Origin: CAXMST01 sp963700785
Lineage (GTDB): Bacteria; Actinomycetota; Thermoleophilia; Solirubrobacterales; 70-9
DNA: 64,000 bases
Assembly: GCA_963700785.1 (NCBI GenBank)
Contig: CAVOYZ010000021.1
Span: 1 to 64,000, forward strand
Reading direction: 5' to 3'
Position numbers and translations under genes: made by a program. The notes beneath the pieces are model-generated. The model did not search any database and was not told the DNA's origin. It worked only from the letters and a program-made list of their open reading frames with translations. Below, piece by piece: positions 27,657-36,149 of this stretch (position 1 is the stretch's first letter; the number at the start of each line of letters is the position of its first letter).

Positions 27657-27670
27657 TGGCTGAGTAGCCA
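27657..27670. promoter_or_regulatory. Inverted repeat TGGCT-GAGT-AGCCA upstream of the R2-like gene
   Basis: A perfect 5-bp inverted repeat with a 4-base spacer, 63 bases before ATG 27733, in the 127-base gap. It could be an operator or overlap the promoter. A 5-bp arm can occur by chance in GC-rich DNA. Confidence 0.3.
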
Positions 27671-27732
27671 GTTCTGCCATATCCTCCGTGGGCGCCGCGG
27701 ATCCGAGCCCGAGCCCGAGGAGGAACAGAGCA

Positions 27733-29008
27733 ATGTCAGTCGCCGAGCAGAACCTGACCGACAGGATCACCTACGCCGACCTCTACAGCCGCTGGGAGCA
27801 GAGCAACTGGTCGGCGACGGCGCTCGACTTCACCGAGGACCGCAAGGGCTGGGCCGCGCTGAGCGAGAGTCCAGCGGCAGTCTGCGATGTGGGTCTACTC
27901 GATGTTCTTCTACGGGGAGGACTCGGTGACCGACAACCTCTCCCCCTACATCGACGCCGCGCCGAAGGAGGAGCAGAAGTACTTCCTCGCGACCCAGCAG
28001 GTGGACGAGGCCCGCCACGCCGTCTTCTTCCATCGGTTCTTCAAGGAGGTGATCGAGGCCGGCGATACGGTCGCCTCGACCCTGGCGTTCACCGAGCAGC
28101 GCCTCAACTGGGGCTACCTGAAGATCTTCAACCGGCTCGACCAGATGGCCGAGGAGCTGCGTCGCGATCGCTCGCTGCCGAAGTTCGCGCAGGCGATCAC
28201 CCTCTACCACCTGATCGTCGAGGCGACGCTGGCGCAGCCCGGCCAGCACTTCATCGAGGACTTCTTCATCAGGGACGGATCGATGCCCGGCTTCAGCGAG
28301 GGGATGAAGAACGTCTCCCGCGACGAGCAGCGACACATCGGCTTCGGCGTCAAGGTGCTCTCGGAGCTGCTGCGCGAGTCCGATGAGTGCAAGGCCGCGA
28401 TCGATGAGCTGCTCGCCGAGGTGATGCAGTGGACCTCGTCGGTGTTCATCCCGCCCGGCTGGGATCTCGAGTACACCCGCTGCTTCGGCTTCGAGCTCGA
28501 GGACATCTCCGAGTGGGGCATTCAGGCGCTCGAGCAGAAGTGGCGCGCGATCGGCTATCCGATGGACGAGATGCCCCCCGGCGTCGTGCCGATGGACTTC
28601 TCGCTCCCCCAACGGGAACGGGGGGCGCAGATGATCCGCCTGGTCCGCGCCGGCGTCGTCGGCGAGCCGAAGCCGGCGTCGGAGGTGGACTCCTCGCCCG
28701 AGATCCAGCAGCTCTACTTCGACCTGGTCGCGCGCTCGATCGACAGCGGAGCCGTGAACGGCGAGCCGTTCAAGGTCCAGTGGAAGTTCAGCGACGCCGA
28801 GCCCTGGCACCTGGTCGTCGACAACGGCTCGACCCGAGCCGAGCGCGGCGTCCTCCCTGAGGCCGACGTGACGCTCGAGTCGGAGTGGCACGACTTCATC
28901 GACGTCGGCAAGGGCGCTGTCAGCCCGCCGAAGGCGCTGATCCAGCGCCGGCTCAGGGTCCACGGCGGGCCGCGGAACCTGCTCCGGTTCCGCAGGCTGT
29001 TCGGCTGA
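27733..29008 (+). CDS. R2-like ferritin-fold di-iron protein fused to an SCP2 sterol-carrier domain, one frameshift
   Basis: About 425 codons. The first 290 residues form a ribonucleotide-reductase R2-like four-helix bundle with EXXH-type iron ligands QQVDEARHAVFFHR and VSRDEQRHIGFGV. The last 120 (IQQLYFDLVARSIDSGAVNG, then VQWKFSDAEPWHLVVDNG, VTLESEWHDFIDVGKG) resemble an SCP2 lipid-transfer domain. One extra C near 27872 shifts the frame between LSES and QRQSAMWVYSMFF. ATG 27733 has a strong GAGGAGGAA Shine-Dalgarno, unlike the leaderless units nearby. It probably oxidises a lipid-like substrate delivered by SCP2 (inference). The haloalkane dehalogenase follows two bases later. Confidence 0.85.
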
Positions 29009-29010
29009 CG

Positions 29011-29892
29011 ATGACCGATATCTACCGCACCCCTGACGAGCGCTTCGCGGATCTCCCCGACTTCCCCTGGGAGCCGAAGTACGTCGACTGGGACGGGATC
29101 CGCCTGGCCCGCGTCGACGAGGGGTCCGGGGACCCGATCGTGCTCTTCCACGGCGAGCCGACCTGGTCGTTTCTGTACCGGAAGGTGATCCCGCCGCTGC
29201 TCGAGGCCGGGCACCGCTGCATCGCGCCCGACTACGCCGGCTTCGGACGCTCTGACAAGCCGACCGAGTTCGACTGGTACAGCTACGGGCGCCACACCCT
29301 GTCGATGATCCACCTGCTGGATCAGATCGGCGTCAGCGGAGCGACCTTCGTGACCCAGGACTGGGGCGGGCCGATCGGAATGCGGATCGCCGCCGAGCGG
29401 CCCGACCTCTGCTCGAGGCTGGTCGTAATGGACACCGGCGTGTTCACCGGCGAGCAGCCGATGTCGGACGCCTGGAAGAGCTTCCGCGACTTCGTCGAGC
29501 GGACCGAGGACCTGCCGATCTCGTTCCTCGTCGCCGGAGCGTGCAAGACGAGGCCGAGCGACGAGGTGCTCGCCGGCTACGACGCACCGTTCCCCGAGGC
29601 AGCCGCGAAGCAGGGCGCCCGCGCCTTTCCGCTGTTCCTGCCGACCAGTCCCGACATGCCGGGCGCCGCGGAGGGGCGCCGCACGCTCGAGGCGATGGTC
29701 GAGTCAGAACGCCCGGCACTGCTGCTCTGGGCCGACTCGGACCCGGTGCTGACCCTCGATCTCGGCCGCGCGCTCGCGAAGCGGATCGGCTGGCCGCAGC
29801 CCGAGGTGATCCCGGAGGCCTCCCACTTCCTGCAGGAGGATCAGGGCGAGATCATCGGCCACCGGATCGCCGAGTGGCTCGGCGAGCGCTGA
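29011..29892 (+). CDS. Haloalkane dehalogenase (DhlA-like, alpha/beta hydrolase)
   Basis: 293 residues. The oxyanion region LFHGEPTWSFLYRKVIPPLL is typical of subfamily I (DhlA) enzymes. The nucleophile is Asp117 in VTQDWGGPIG, with the halide-binding Trp118 next to it. The acid is probably in WADSDPVLTLD and the catalytic His in ASHFLQED. The cap-adjacent stretch YDAPFPEAAAKQGARAFPLF also matches DhlA. Such enzymes hydrolyse carbon-halogen bonds to alcohol plus halide; the natural substrate here is unknown, and a general hydrolase role is possible. It is two bases after the R2-SCP2 gene, so one operon is likely. No signal peptide. Confidence 0.85.
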   Translation: MTDIYRTPDERFADLPDFPWEPKYVDWDGIRLARVDEGSGDPIVLFHGEPTWSFLYRKVIPPLLEAGHRCIAPDYAGFGRSDKPTEFDWYSYGRHTLSMIHLLDQIGVSGATFVTQDWGGPIGMRIAAERPDLCSRLVVMDTGVFTGEQPMSDAWKSFRDFVERTEDLPISFLVAGACKTRPSDEVLAGYDAPFPEAAAKQGARAFPLFLPTSPDMPGAAEGRRTLEAMVESERPALLLWADSDPVLTLDLGRALAKRIGWPQPEVIPEASHFLQEDQGEIIGHRIAEWLGER

Positions 29893-29911
29893 GCGGCCTG
29901 CTGCGAGATCG

Positions 29912-30675
29912 CTACCTTCGCTTTGGCTTGCACTTCGTCGCGTAGGTGTCCGACGTCGGCGGGGTGCCGTCGCTGAAGAAGGTGGTGGCCTGCCACTGCA
30001 GCTTCTTCGGCTTGCACCTCGCCTGGACGTAGCGTGCTCTTCGTGATCGTCACCTCGAAGAACTGGATCGCACCGGCAGCGAGCGGCGGGATGACCACGT
30101 CGAGCGACTTCTTGTAGGGGCCGGTACCGGTGCCCGGCGGGCGACCCTTGACCTTCTTGAACGACTTCAGCTTGCCGATCAGGATCGTGGCCGGGAGCCC
30201 GGCGGTAGCGCCAATCGGCTTCGAGAACAGCAGCAAGCTCCTTGTTGCTGTCGTTGAAAGCCGTCACCTGGACGTCGATGATCAGCCCGGAGCCGCCGAC
30301 CTTGACCCTCGCCGTGCTGCCCTTTGGATCGGAGACGACGGACTTCTTGCCGCAGGCTGCGATCGCGTCCTCGGTCGTCGCGGCGGTCTCGAGGCCGGCA
30401 GCGTCGGTCTTGCAGTACGGGAACTTCCTGTAGTTGAACTTGAACTGCTTCGGGAAGTCGAGGACGGTCCGCGCTCCCCGGGGCGGCTGGTCGGTGCCCG
30501 GCAGATCGAAGGTCGTGATCGTGTTCACGTACTCGATGTTCTGGTACTTCTTCTTCGACAGCTTCTTCGGCTTGATCTTCGCCGACTCCGTCTGCACGCT
30601 CTCATCGGCGGTGGCGAACGAGACGACGCCAACGCCGATCGCTCCGGCCAACGCCAGAGCCACGAATCTCCTCAT
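29912..30675 (-). CDS. Secreted protein of unknown family, paralogue 1, two frameshifts
   Basis: About 254 codons. A signal peptide begins MRRFVALALAGAIGVGVVSF, followed by the acidic start of the mature protein (TADESVQTE). KKLSKKKYQNIEYVNTITTF and YCKTDAAGLETAATTEDAIA follow. Frames slip near 30240 (an extra T) and 30033; the reconstructed C-terminus is ARCKPKKLQWQATTFFSDGT with KCKPKRR at the end. It is clearly paralogous to the next gene along its whole length. The Cys pattern (YCK, ACGKK, ARCK, TKCK) is conserved between the copies. Function unknown. SD AGGTAGGAGG precedes ATG 30675. Confidence 0.8.
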
Positions 30676-30801
30676 CGGGTGCCTCCTACCTCTACCGACC
30701 CCTCGGGGACCCTCGGGACCATCCTCCGGCGGCAACACTATCGGAGAATCGCGGTGAATCAGCCTCGGGCCTCCCCCTCCCAGGCCTCACCTTTAACGAG
30801 A

Positions 30802-30825
30802 AGGGGCGGCCTCGCGGCCGCCCCT
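30802..30825 (-). terminator. GC-rich hairpin after the second secreted paralogue
   Basis: A 10-bp stem AGGGGCGGCC / GGCCGCCCCT with the loop TCGC lies 43 bases downstream of the stop at 30868. On the minus strand a moderately T-rich TTCTCGTT follows. It is a plausible intrinsic terminator with a weak U tract. Confidence 0.55.
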
Positions 30826-30867
30826 CTCACTGCCGCTCCCTCGAGGTGAGGAGAGCGATCGGCATCG

Positions 30868-31612
30868 CTACTTCTTCTTCTGCTTGCACTTCTTGAAGTA
30901 GCTGTCCTTCGTGCTCGTGCCGTTGTCGAAGAACGTCTCAGCCTGGAAGTACATCTTCTTCGACTTGCACCTGCCCTGGATGTACTTGCTCTTCGGGATC
31001 GTGACCTCGAAGAAGCTGATCGCTCCGGCCGCGAGCGGCGGGATCGTCACGTCGAGCGCCTTGCCGTACTTCTTGCCCGACTTCGACTTCTTCAGCTTGC
31101 CGACGAGGATGCTCGCGGGAATACCGGCGAACGGATCCTGTGGCTTGCTGAACAGCAGCAACTTGTTGCCGTTCTCGTTGAACGCGAGAACCTGCACCGG
31201 AATCTCCAGCGGAGGAGCCATCGGGCCCTGGTCGACTCGCACCTGGGCCGTGCTGCCGCTTGTCCTGCGAAACCAGCGACTTCTTGCCGCAGACCTTCTT
31301 CGCGTCTTCAGTCGTCGCCGCCAACTCGAGACCCGCCTCGTCGGTCTTGCAGTACGGGGTCTTCTTGTTGTTGAACTTCAGGTTCTTCGAGAGGTCGAGA
31401 ATCGTCCGGTTCGCGGACGGCGGCTGGTTGGTGCCAGGCACGTTGAACGTCGTGATCGTGTTGACGAACTTGACGTTCTTGTACTTCTTCTTCGAGAGCT
31501 TGGTCGGCGAGACCTTGCCGACCTCGGTCTGAATGCTCTCGTCGGCCGTGGCAAACGACACCACTCCGACCGTCATTGCCCCCGCGATCGCGAGAGCCAG
31601 AAACTTACGCAT
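30868..31612 (-). CDS. Secreted protein of unknown family, paralogue 2, one frameshift
   Basis: About 248 codons. The signal peptide MRKFLALAIAGAMTVGVVSF is nearly identical to that of the first paralogue. The mature part includes KKYKNVKFVNTITTFNVPGT, PYCKTDEAGLELAATTEDAK, LLLFSKPQDPFAGIPASILV and VTIPPLAAGAISFFEVTIPK. The C-terminus is Cys/Lys-rich (GRCKSKKMYFQAETFF, FKKCKQKKK). The frame slips near 31258. A strong AGGAGGAG Shine-Dalgarno precedes ATG 31612. Tandem duplication with divergence is clear; the function is not recognisable. A putative surface or beta-sandwich domain would fit the alternating hydrophobic pattern. Confidence 0.8.
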
Positions 31613-31698
31613 TTGCTCCTCCTAGGAGAGTCTTCAACTCAGATTCGGATGAAGGACGGACTCAGCAAACGGGCCTCGCGCGCACCTCCACTCCGTGG

Positions 31699-31712
31699 GT
31701 ACCGGTCGGTAC
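31699..31712. promoter_or_regulatory. Inverted repeat GTACCG-GT-CGGTAC upstream of secreted paralogue 2
   Basis: A perfect 6-bp inverted repeat with a 2-base spacer, 86 bases before the ATG at 31612 and after the end of the mce operon. The ACCG..CGGT form resembles TetR-type operators of actinobacteria, so it may bind a dimeric repressor. Confidence 0.35.
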
Positions 31713-31791
31713 ATTGTCACAAACCCCGAAACGGCCGAAAGGTTGCGGTCAAGCCGGCCGGAGATCGGTGGCCGATCCGGGAACGGGGCGC

Positions 31792-33333
31792 TCAGGGAGC
31801 CTGCGCGCGGGTGTGCGGGTAGGTCGTCGACTCGGACGGCGGCCCGCCGATCGACTCAGAGCCCGCCTGCAGGTCGCAGCGCGGCGCCGGGATGTTGGCG
31901 CTGTCGGTGTTCGGCGCCCCGCCCCAGGCGAAGTTCTGGATCGCCTCGAAGAAGCTCGGGGTGCCCTCGGTCGGAACGACGGGGGGCAGGTCGCCCGGGA
32001 CGCCCGGCGACAGGGTGATGTCGGAGAGCCCGGCGCTGCACTGCGCCGTCAGGAACGAGTCGAGGCCGTTGGCGAGCTTGCTGTAGTTGCCGGCCTTGAC
32101 GTAGGCGTTGGTGCGGTTGCCGGTGAGCCGCGACGGGAACGAGGCCAGCGACTCGGGGGTGAAGACCTGGGTGGTGCGGAGGTACTTCTTGCGCTGCCCG
32201 GTGCCCGAGATGTTGGAGGCTTGGGTCGCCGCGGCAAGGTTGCCGAGGGTCGCCGTGGTCTCGGCCCGGTAGCGGTTCAGCGTGTCGGCGATCGGAATCA
32301 CCTCGGTCAGGTAGGAGTCGACCCGGGCGAGCGGCGGTGGCAGCTGGTCGTCGATCACCGTGCGTAGCGAACTGAACCCGGACTGCGCCCGCTTGTTGAC
32401 GGTGACCAACCCGTCGAAGAACCGCTCCAGATCCGGCGCCAGGGCTGCGGTCTGCTTGAGGGTGCCGCTCAGCTCCTGCGCCGCCGGCCGCAACTGGGTG
32501 ACCAGGGCATCGGTGTCGTTGGCGAACCTGTCGACTCGGTCGAGCGTCAGCTTCGACTCCTCGATGAACGTCGGCAGCGCCTGGAAGGCGGCGATCAGGT
32601 CCGCGTCCCGGCGAGCGATCGTCGTGAAGACGCGATCGGTGTTGGTGATCAGGCCGCTGAGCTGGCCCGGGCGCTCGCTGAGCGCGTCGAAGGTCTCGCC
32701 CCCGTCGCGGACCAGCCGCTCGACCGCGAGCCGCTGGCTGTCGAGGATCCGCATCAGATCGTCGGCGCTGTCGACGAACGGCGTCAGATTGCCGAGCGCG
32801 GCGTTGAGGTCCGCCCCTCGGCCGCGGAAGGCGAGCGCGGCGTCCTGCATCCAGGCCCTGAACGCGGCGCGAGTCGGGGTGTCGAAGGCGCGGAAGATCT
32901 CGTCGAGCTGCACAGCCTGCGAGACCTGGGCGGCGGGCAGGGTCCCACCCTCGGGCAGCGAGCCGGAGGTCGGATCGCCCGGCGTGAGCTCGACGTAGGT
33001 CTCGCCGAGCAGCGTCTTCTGGCGCAGGATCGCCCTGGTGTTGGCCGGAATCGGTGCGAACTTGGCGTCGACCTCGATCTCACTGTCGGCCAGCCCCTCG
33101 TCGTTGAGCTCGATCGCCTTCACCTTTCCGACCGAGACTCCGGAGATCCTCACGTCGGACTCGACCGCGAGCTGGGTCGCCTCATCGAAGGGGACCGTGA
33201 CCCGGTAGCTCTTCGACTTGAGCGGCACCGGACCGCCGAAGGCGAGCCAGAGGAAGAGCAGCAGGCCGAAGCAGGACAGTGCGAAGCCGACCGCGATCAG
33301 CACCCTTCCGATTGTCGGTGGTCGCGTCTCCAT
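31792..33333 (-). CDS. Mce family protein, sixth gene of the operon
   Basis: 513 residues. One N-terminal TM helix (VLIAVGFALSCFGLLLFLWL) is followed by the MCE/MlaD domain (YRVTVPFDEATQLAVESDVR, ISGVSVGKVKAIEL). A long helical region and a Pro/Ser-rich tail follow, with Cys near APRCDLQAGSE. Mce proteins form hexameric tunnels that move lipids between cell envelope layers. ATG 33333 overlaps the previous stop by one base (TGATG). Last gene of the unit. Confidence 0.92.
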   Translation of the reverse strand: METRPPTIGRVLIAVGFALSCFGLLLFLWLAFGGPVPLKSKSYRVTVPFDEATQLAVESDVRISGVSVGKVKAIELNDEGLADSEIEVDAKFAPIPANTRAILRQKTLLGETYVELTPGDPTSGSLPEGGTLPAAQVSQAVQLDEIFRAFDTPTRAAFRAWMQDAALAFRGRGADLNAALGNLTPFVDSADDLMRILDSQRLAVERLVRDGGETFDALSERPGQLSGLITNTDRVFTTIARRDADLIAAFQALPTFIEESKLTLDRVDRFANDTDALVTQLRPAAQELSGTLKQTAALAPDLERFFDGLVTVNKRAQSGFSSLRTVIDDQLPPPLARVDSYLTEVIPIADTLNRYRAETTATLGNLAAATQASNISGTGQRKKYLRTTQVFTPESLASFPSRLTGNRTNAYVKAGNYSKLANGLDSFLTAQCSAGLSDITLSPGVPGDLPPVVPTEGTPSFFEAIQNFAWGGAPNTDSANIPAPRCDLQAGSESIGGPPSESTTYPHTRAQAP

Positions 33334-34643
33334 CAGCAGATCTCCGGACTGGTCGGCAGGCGGGTCAGGATCCGCTGGGTGGCGAGGCCGGGCCGTCTCG
33401 TCAGGGCTTCGTCGGCGAGCTGCGAGATCAGGCAGCTGTAGAGCGCGACCGAGCGAACGATCGGGCCTCCGGAATCCTCGGTCAGCAGAACGCTGTTGGC
33501 GTTGTGGTTGAGCCAGGACAGGTAGAACAGGTAGCCCTCCGGCGCTCCGGGCGGGTCGTAGGCGAGGCCGTTGAGGACCGAGGTGAGCTCGGTAAAGGTC
33601 CCCTCGAGGCCCTTGGCGCTCGATGCGAGCGGCCCCGCGGCCTTCTTCACATCCCTGACCACGGCCTTGACCTCGCCGGTGAACGGGCGGATCTGGTCGC
33701 GAATCGGGGGCGTGGTGTCGACGAAGAAGGGCTGCAGAGCCTGGAGCGCCGGGTCGAGCGCCTGCGCTGCGGGCAGCAGGCGCGTGAGGGCAGGCTCGAG
33801 CTCGTCCGAGAGCTGCTCGCTGGCGTCGAGCGCGCCCCGGGTCTCGGTCAGCGCCCCGGGGAGCCCGCGGACGGTCGCACGAAGGTTCTGCTCCTGATCA
33901 GCGAAGGCGCCGAGAACCGAGTTCTGGGCGTCGACGAACTGGGCGACGCGAACGTCGTTGGCGGCGAGGCGCTTCGAGATCTTGCCGAAGTTGGTGATCA
34001 CCCTGCGCAGGTTCTCGCGACGCTTGGCGATCGCCCCGTTGACCTTTGCGAGGTCACGGGTTGTCGGCTCGATCCGCCGCAGCACCGCCGCGAACTCCTC
34101 ATCGCCGCCGTCGGACAGGCCCTCCGCACCGCCGGCCAGGAGCAGGCGCAGGTAAGCCTGGGTGTCACCGTCGAGCGAGGCGAGGATCTGGTCGACGTTG
34201 ACGTTCGGCTTGGTCGAGGCGAGCGGGATCGTCGTCCCCTCCGGGACGCTCTCGGGCTCGCTGCCCGGGTCGAGCTCGACGGTCATGTCCTGGAGGCCGG
34301 TCCGTGGCCGCAGCAGGACCGATGCGTCGGGATGGATCAGGTCCGAGTACTCGTTGTCGACCTGCATCGTCACCAACGCGACCCCGTCCTCGAGCTCGAC
34401 GGTGGTGATGTCCCCGACCTTGACCCCGGCCATGTTCACGGTCTGTCCCTGGCCCGGCGTCACCGCCTGGGCGGTCTCCAGCTGGGCCTTGAGCTCGAAG
34501 CGATCCTCGCCGAGGATCGGGAACCATGGGGGAAGCGCCGAGGCCTGCTGCGAGAGAATCACGAACAGGGTCGTGAGGCCGATCACGGCGAGGATCACGA
34601 CCGCGATGAAGTCCTTCAGGTATCTGCCGATCGCCTGCCTCAT
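33333..34643 (-). CDS. Mce family protein, fifth gene of the operon
   Basis: 436 residues from ATG 34643, overlapping the previous stop (TGATG). The TM helix is FIAVVILAVIGLTTLFVILS; the MCE domain includes TAQAVTPGQGQTVNMAGVKV and GDITTVELEDGVALVTM. A coiled-coil-like stretch rich in Leu, Arg and Glu follows, and the protein ends LPTSPEIC with a terminal Cys. The shortest member of the operon. Confidence 0.92.
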   Translation of the reverse strand: MRQAIGRYLKDFIAVVILAVIGLTTLFVILSQQASALPPWFPILGEDRFELKAQLETAQAVTPGQGQTVNMAGVKVGDITTVELEDGVALVTMQVDNEYSDLIHPDASVLLRPRTGLQDMTVELDPGSEPESVPEGTTIPLASTKPNVNVDQILASLDGDTQAYLRLLLAGGAEGLSDGGDEEFAAVLRRIEPTTRDLAKVNGAIAKRRENLRRVITNFGKISKRLAANDVRVAQFVDAQNSVLGAFADQEQNLRATVRGLPGALTETRGALDASEQLSDELEPALTRLLPAAQALDPALQALQPFFVDTTPPIRDQIRPFTGEVKAVVRDVKKAAGPLASSAKGLEGTFTELTSVLNGLAYDPPGAPEGYLFYLSWLNHNANSVLLTEDSGGPIVRSVALYSCLISQLADEALTRRPGLATQRILTRLPTSPEIC

Positions 34644-36149
34644 CAGCCCTCCGGTGAGGGCGCGCCCGGCACGGCGGCCGGGGACCCGTTCAGGTCGGGG
34701 ACAGGGTTCTTCTCGCAGAGCACGTCGGTGCGGATCGGCGGGTCCTGCGAGGGCCGCACGGGCTGAGTGCCCGTCGGCGGCTGGATCGTGTAGCCCCACA
34801 GCGGGGTGTTCGGGGAGATGGTTCCGGGAATCGGCGTCGAGACCAGGTCGGGGCCGCCACCGAACTGCACCCGGAGGAGCTGACCGTTGCCGTCGAAGTT
34901 GGCGCCGACTCCGTTCTGGCTCGCCGCGCCGTAGAAGAAGTCGTAGTAGTTCGGCGAGCCGGTCGAGAAGGCGTCGTTGATGACGATGTCGCCGGTCGGG
35001 TCGATCACGTCGGTCACGCAGCGACTGGTGGCCTGCAAGCTGCGGCAGCAGGCCGGCGAGGTCGTTGGTGGCGGCGGCCAGCGAGGGCTGCGCCTTCTTC
35101 AGGTCCTGGGCGATCCCGCCGAGCTCGTCCGTCTGCACGAGCTTGCCCGTCTGGCGCAGCCACGGCGTGCCCGCGTCGATCGTTGCCGGCAGCTGCTCGA
35201 CCCCCGGAATCAGGGCGCGGGCCCAGGCGCGCAGCGGCGGGAACACCTCGTTCAGCTTCGCGAGCGACGGCTCCGCCCGCTCGAGGGTCGGAGCCAGCTC
35301 TGCGACGGTCTCCTCGAGCGCGCCGGACTCGGCGGCCAGTGCGCCGGCGGTAATCGAGAAGTTGGTGATCAGCGAGCTCAGCTGCGACTCGCGCGAGGCG
35401 AGCTTCTGGAAGACGACGCCGGTCGAGTCGATCAGCTGAGCGAGATCCCCCGGCTGCTCGCCGAGCAGCGCCTCGCTGACCTGAGCCGAACCCCGACCGG
35501 CCCGGGCGCCGTAGCGGAACGAGCTGTTCAGCGCCTCGGCGGCGGACTTACCCTTGACCGATGGATCCTGGCCCTTGTCCTGGGCGGGGGTCGGCTGATC
35601 GGCGAGGGCCGAGCTGTAGCCGTCGAGCAGGGCGCTGAGGTTGCGGCGGTCCGGCTGCTGCAGCGTGGTCAGGACCTGATCGAGCTGGACGGCGGTCGAG
35701 GTCCGCGTCACCGGGATCTCCCCGCTGTCGGGAAGCTGCTCGGCGCTCGGGCTCCCGGGCCTCAGGTCGAGGAAGAAGTTGCCCTCGAGGAAGAGGCGCG
35801 GCCGGATCGTGATCTCGGCGTCCTCCTTGATCGGCCGGCCGGCGTCGTCGACCGTGAAGGTGACCTTGGCGACGTCGCCGTCGCCCTCGACCGAGGTCAC
35901 CTCGCCGACGTTGACGCCGGCGATCCGCACCGGCGAGGTCGCGCGCAGCGTGGCGGCGTTCTCGAAGGTCGCCGTGATCTCATAGGCGGAGCCGAACGGC
36001 AGCGACTTGGCGAAGGCGAAATAGATGCCGATCACCGCGAGGATCGCGGCGATGATCCCGACCGTGAGGAAGGTCGGGCCGGTCGGGGGGCGGTGGTAGA
36101 TGCCCTCGTTGAAGTCCTTGTGGACCTTCTTGGAAGGATCCCGCGGCAT
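34643..36149 (-). CDS. Mce family protein, fourth gene of the operon, one frameshift
   Basis: About 501 codons from ATG 36149. A cytoplasmic start (KKVHKDFNEGIYHRPPTGPT) leads into the TM helix FLTVGIIAAILAVIGIYFAF and the MCE domain (RIAGVNVGEVTSVEGDGDVA). The frame slips near 35040, after LLPQLAG; the remaining piece SRCVTDVIDPTGDIVINDAF continues to the stop at 34643, and the tail has DVLCEKNPVPDLNG. It overlaps both neighbours by TGATG. Confidence 0.88.
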
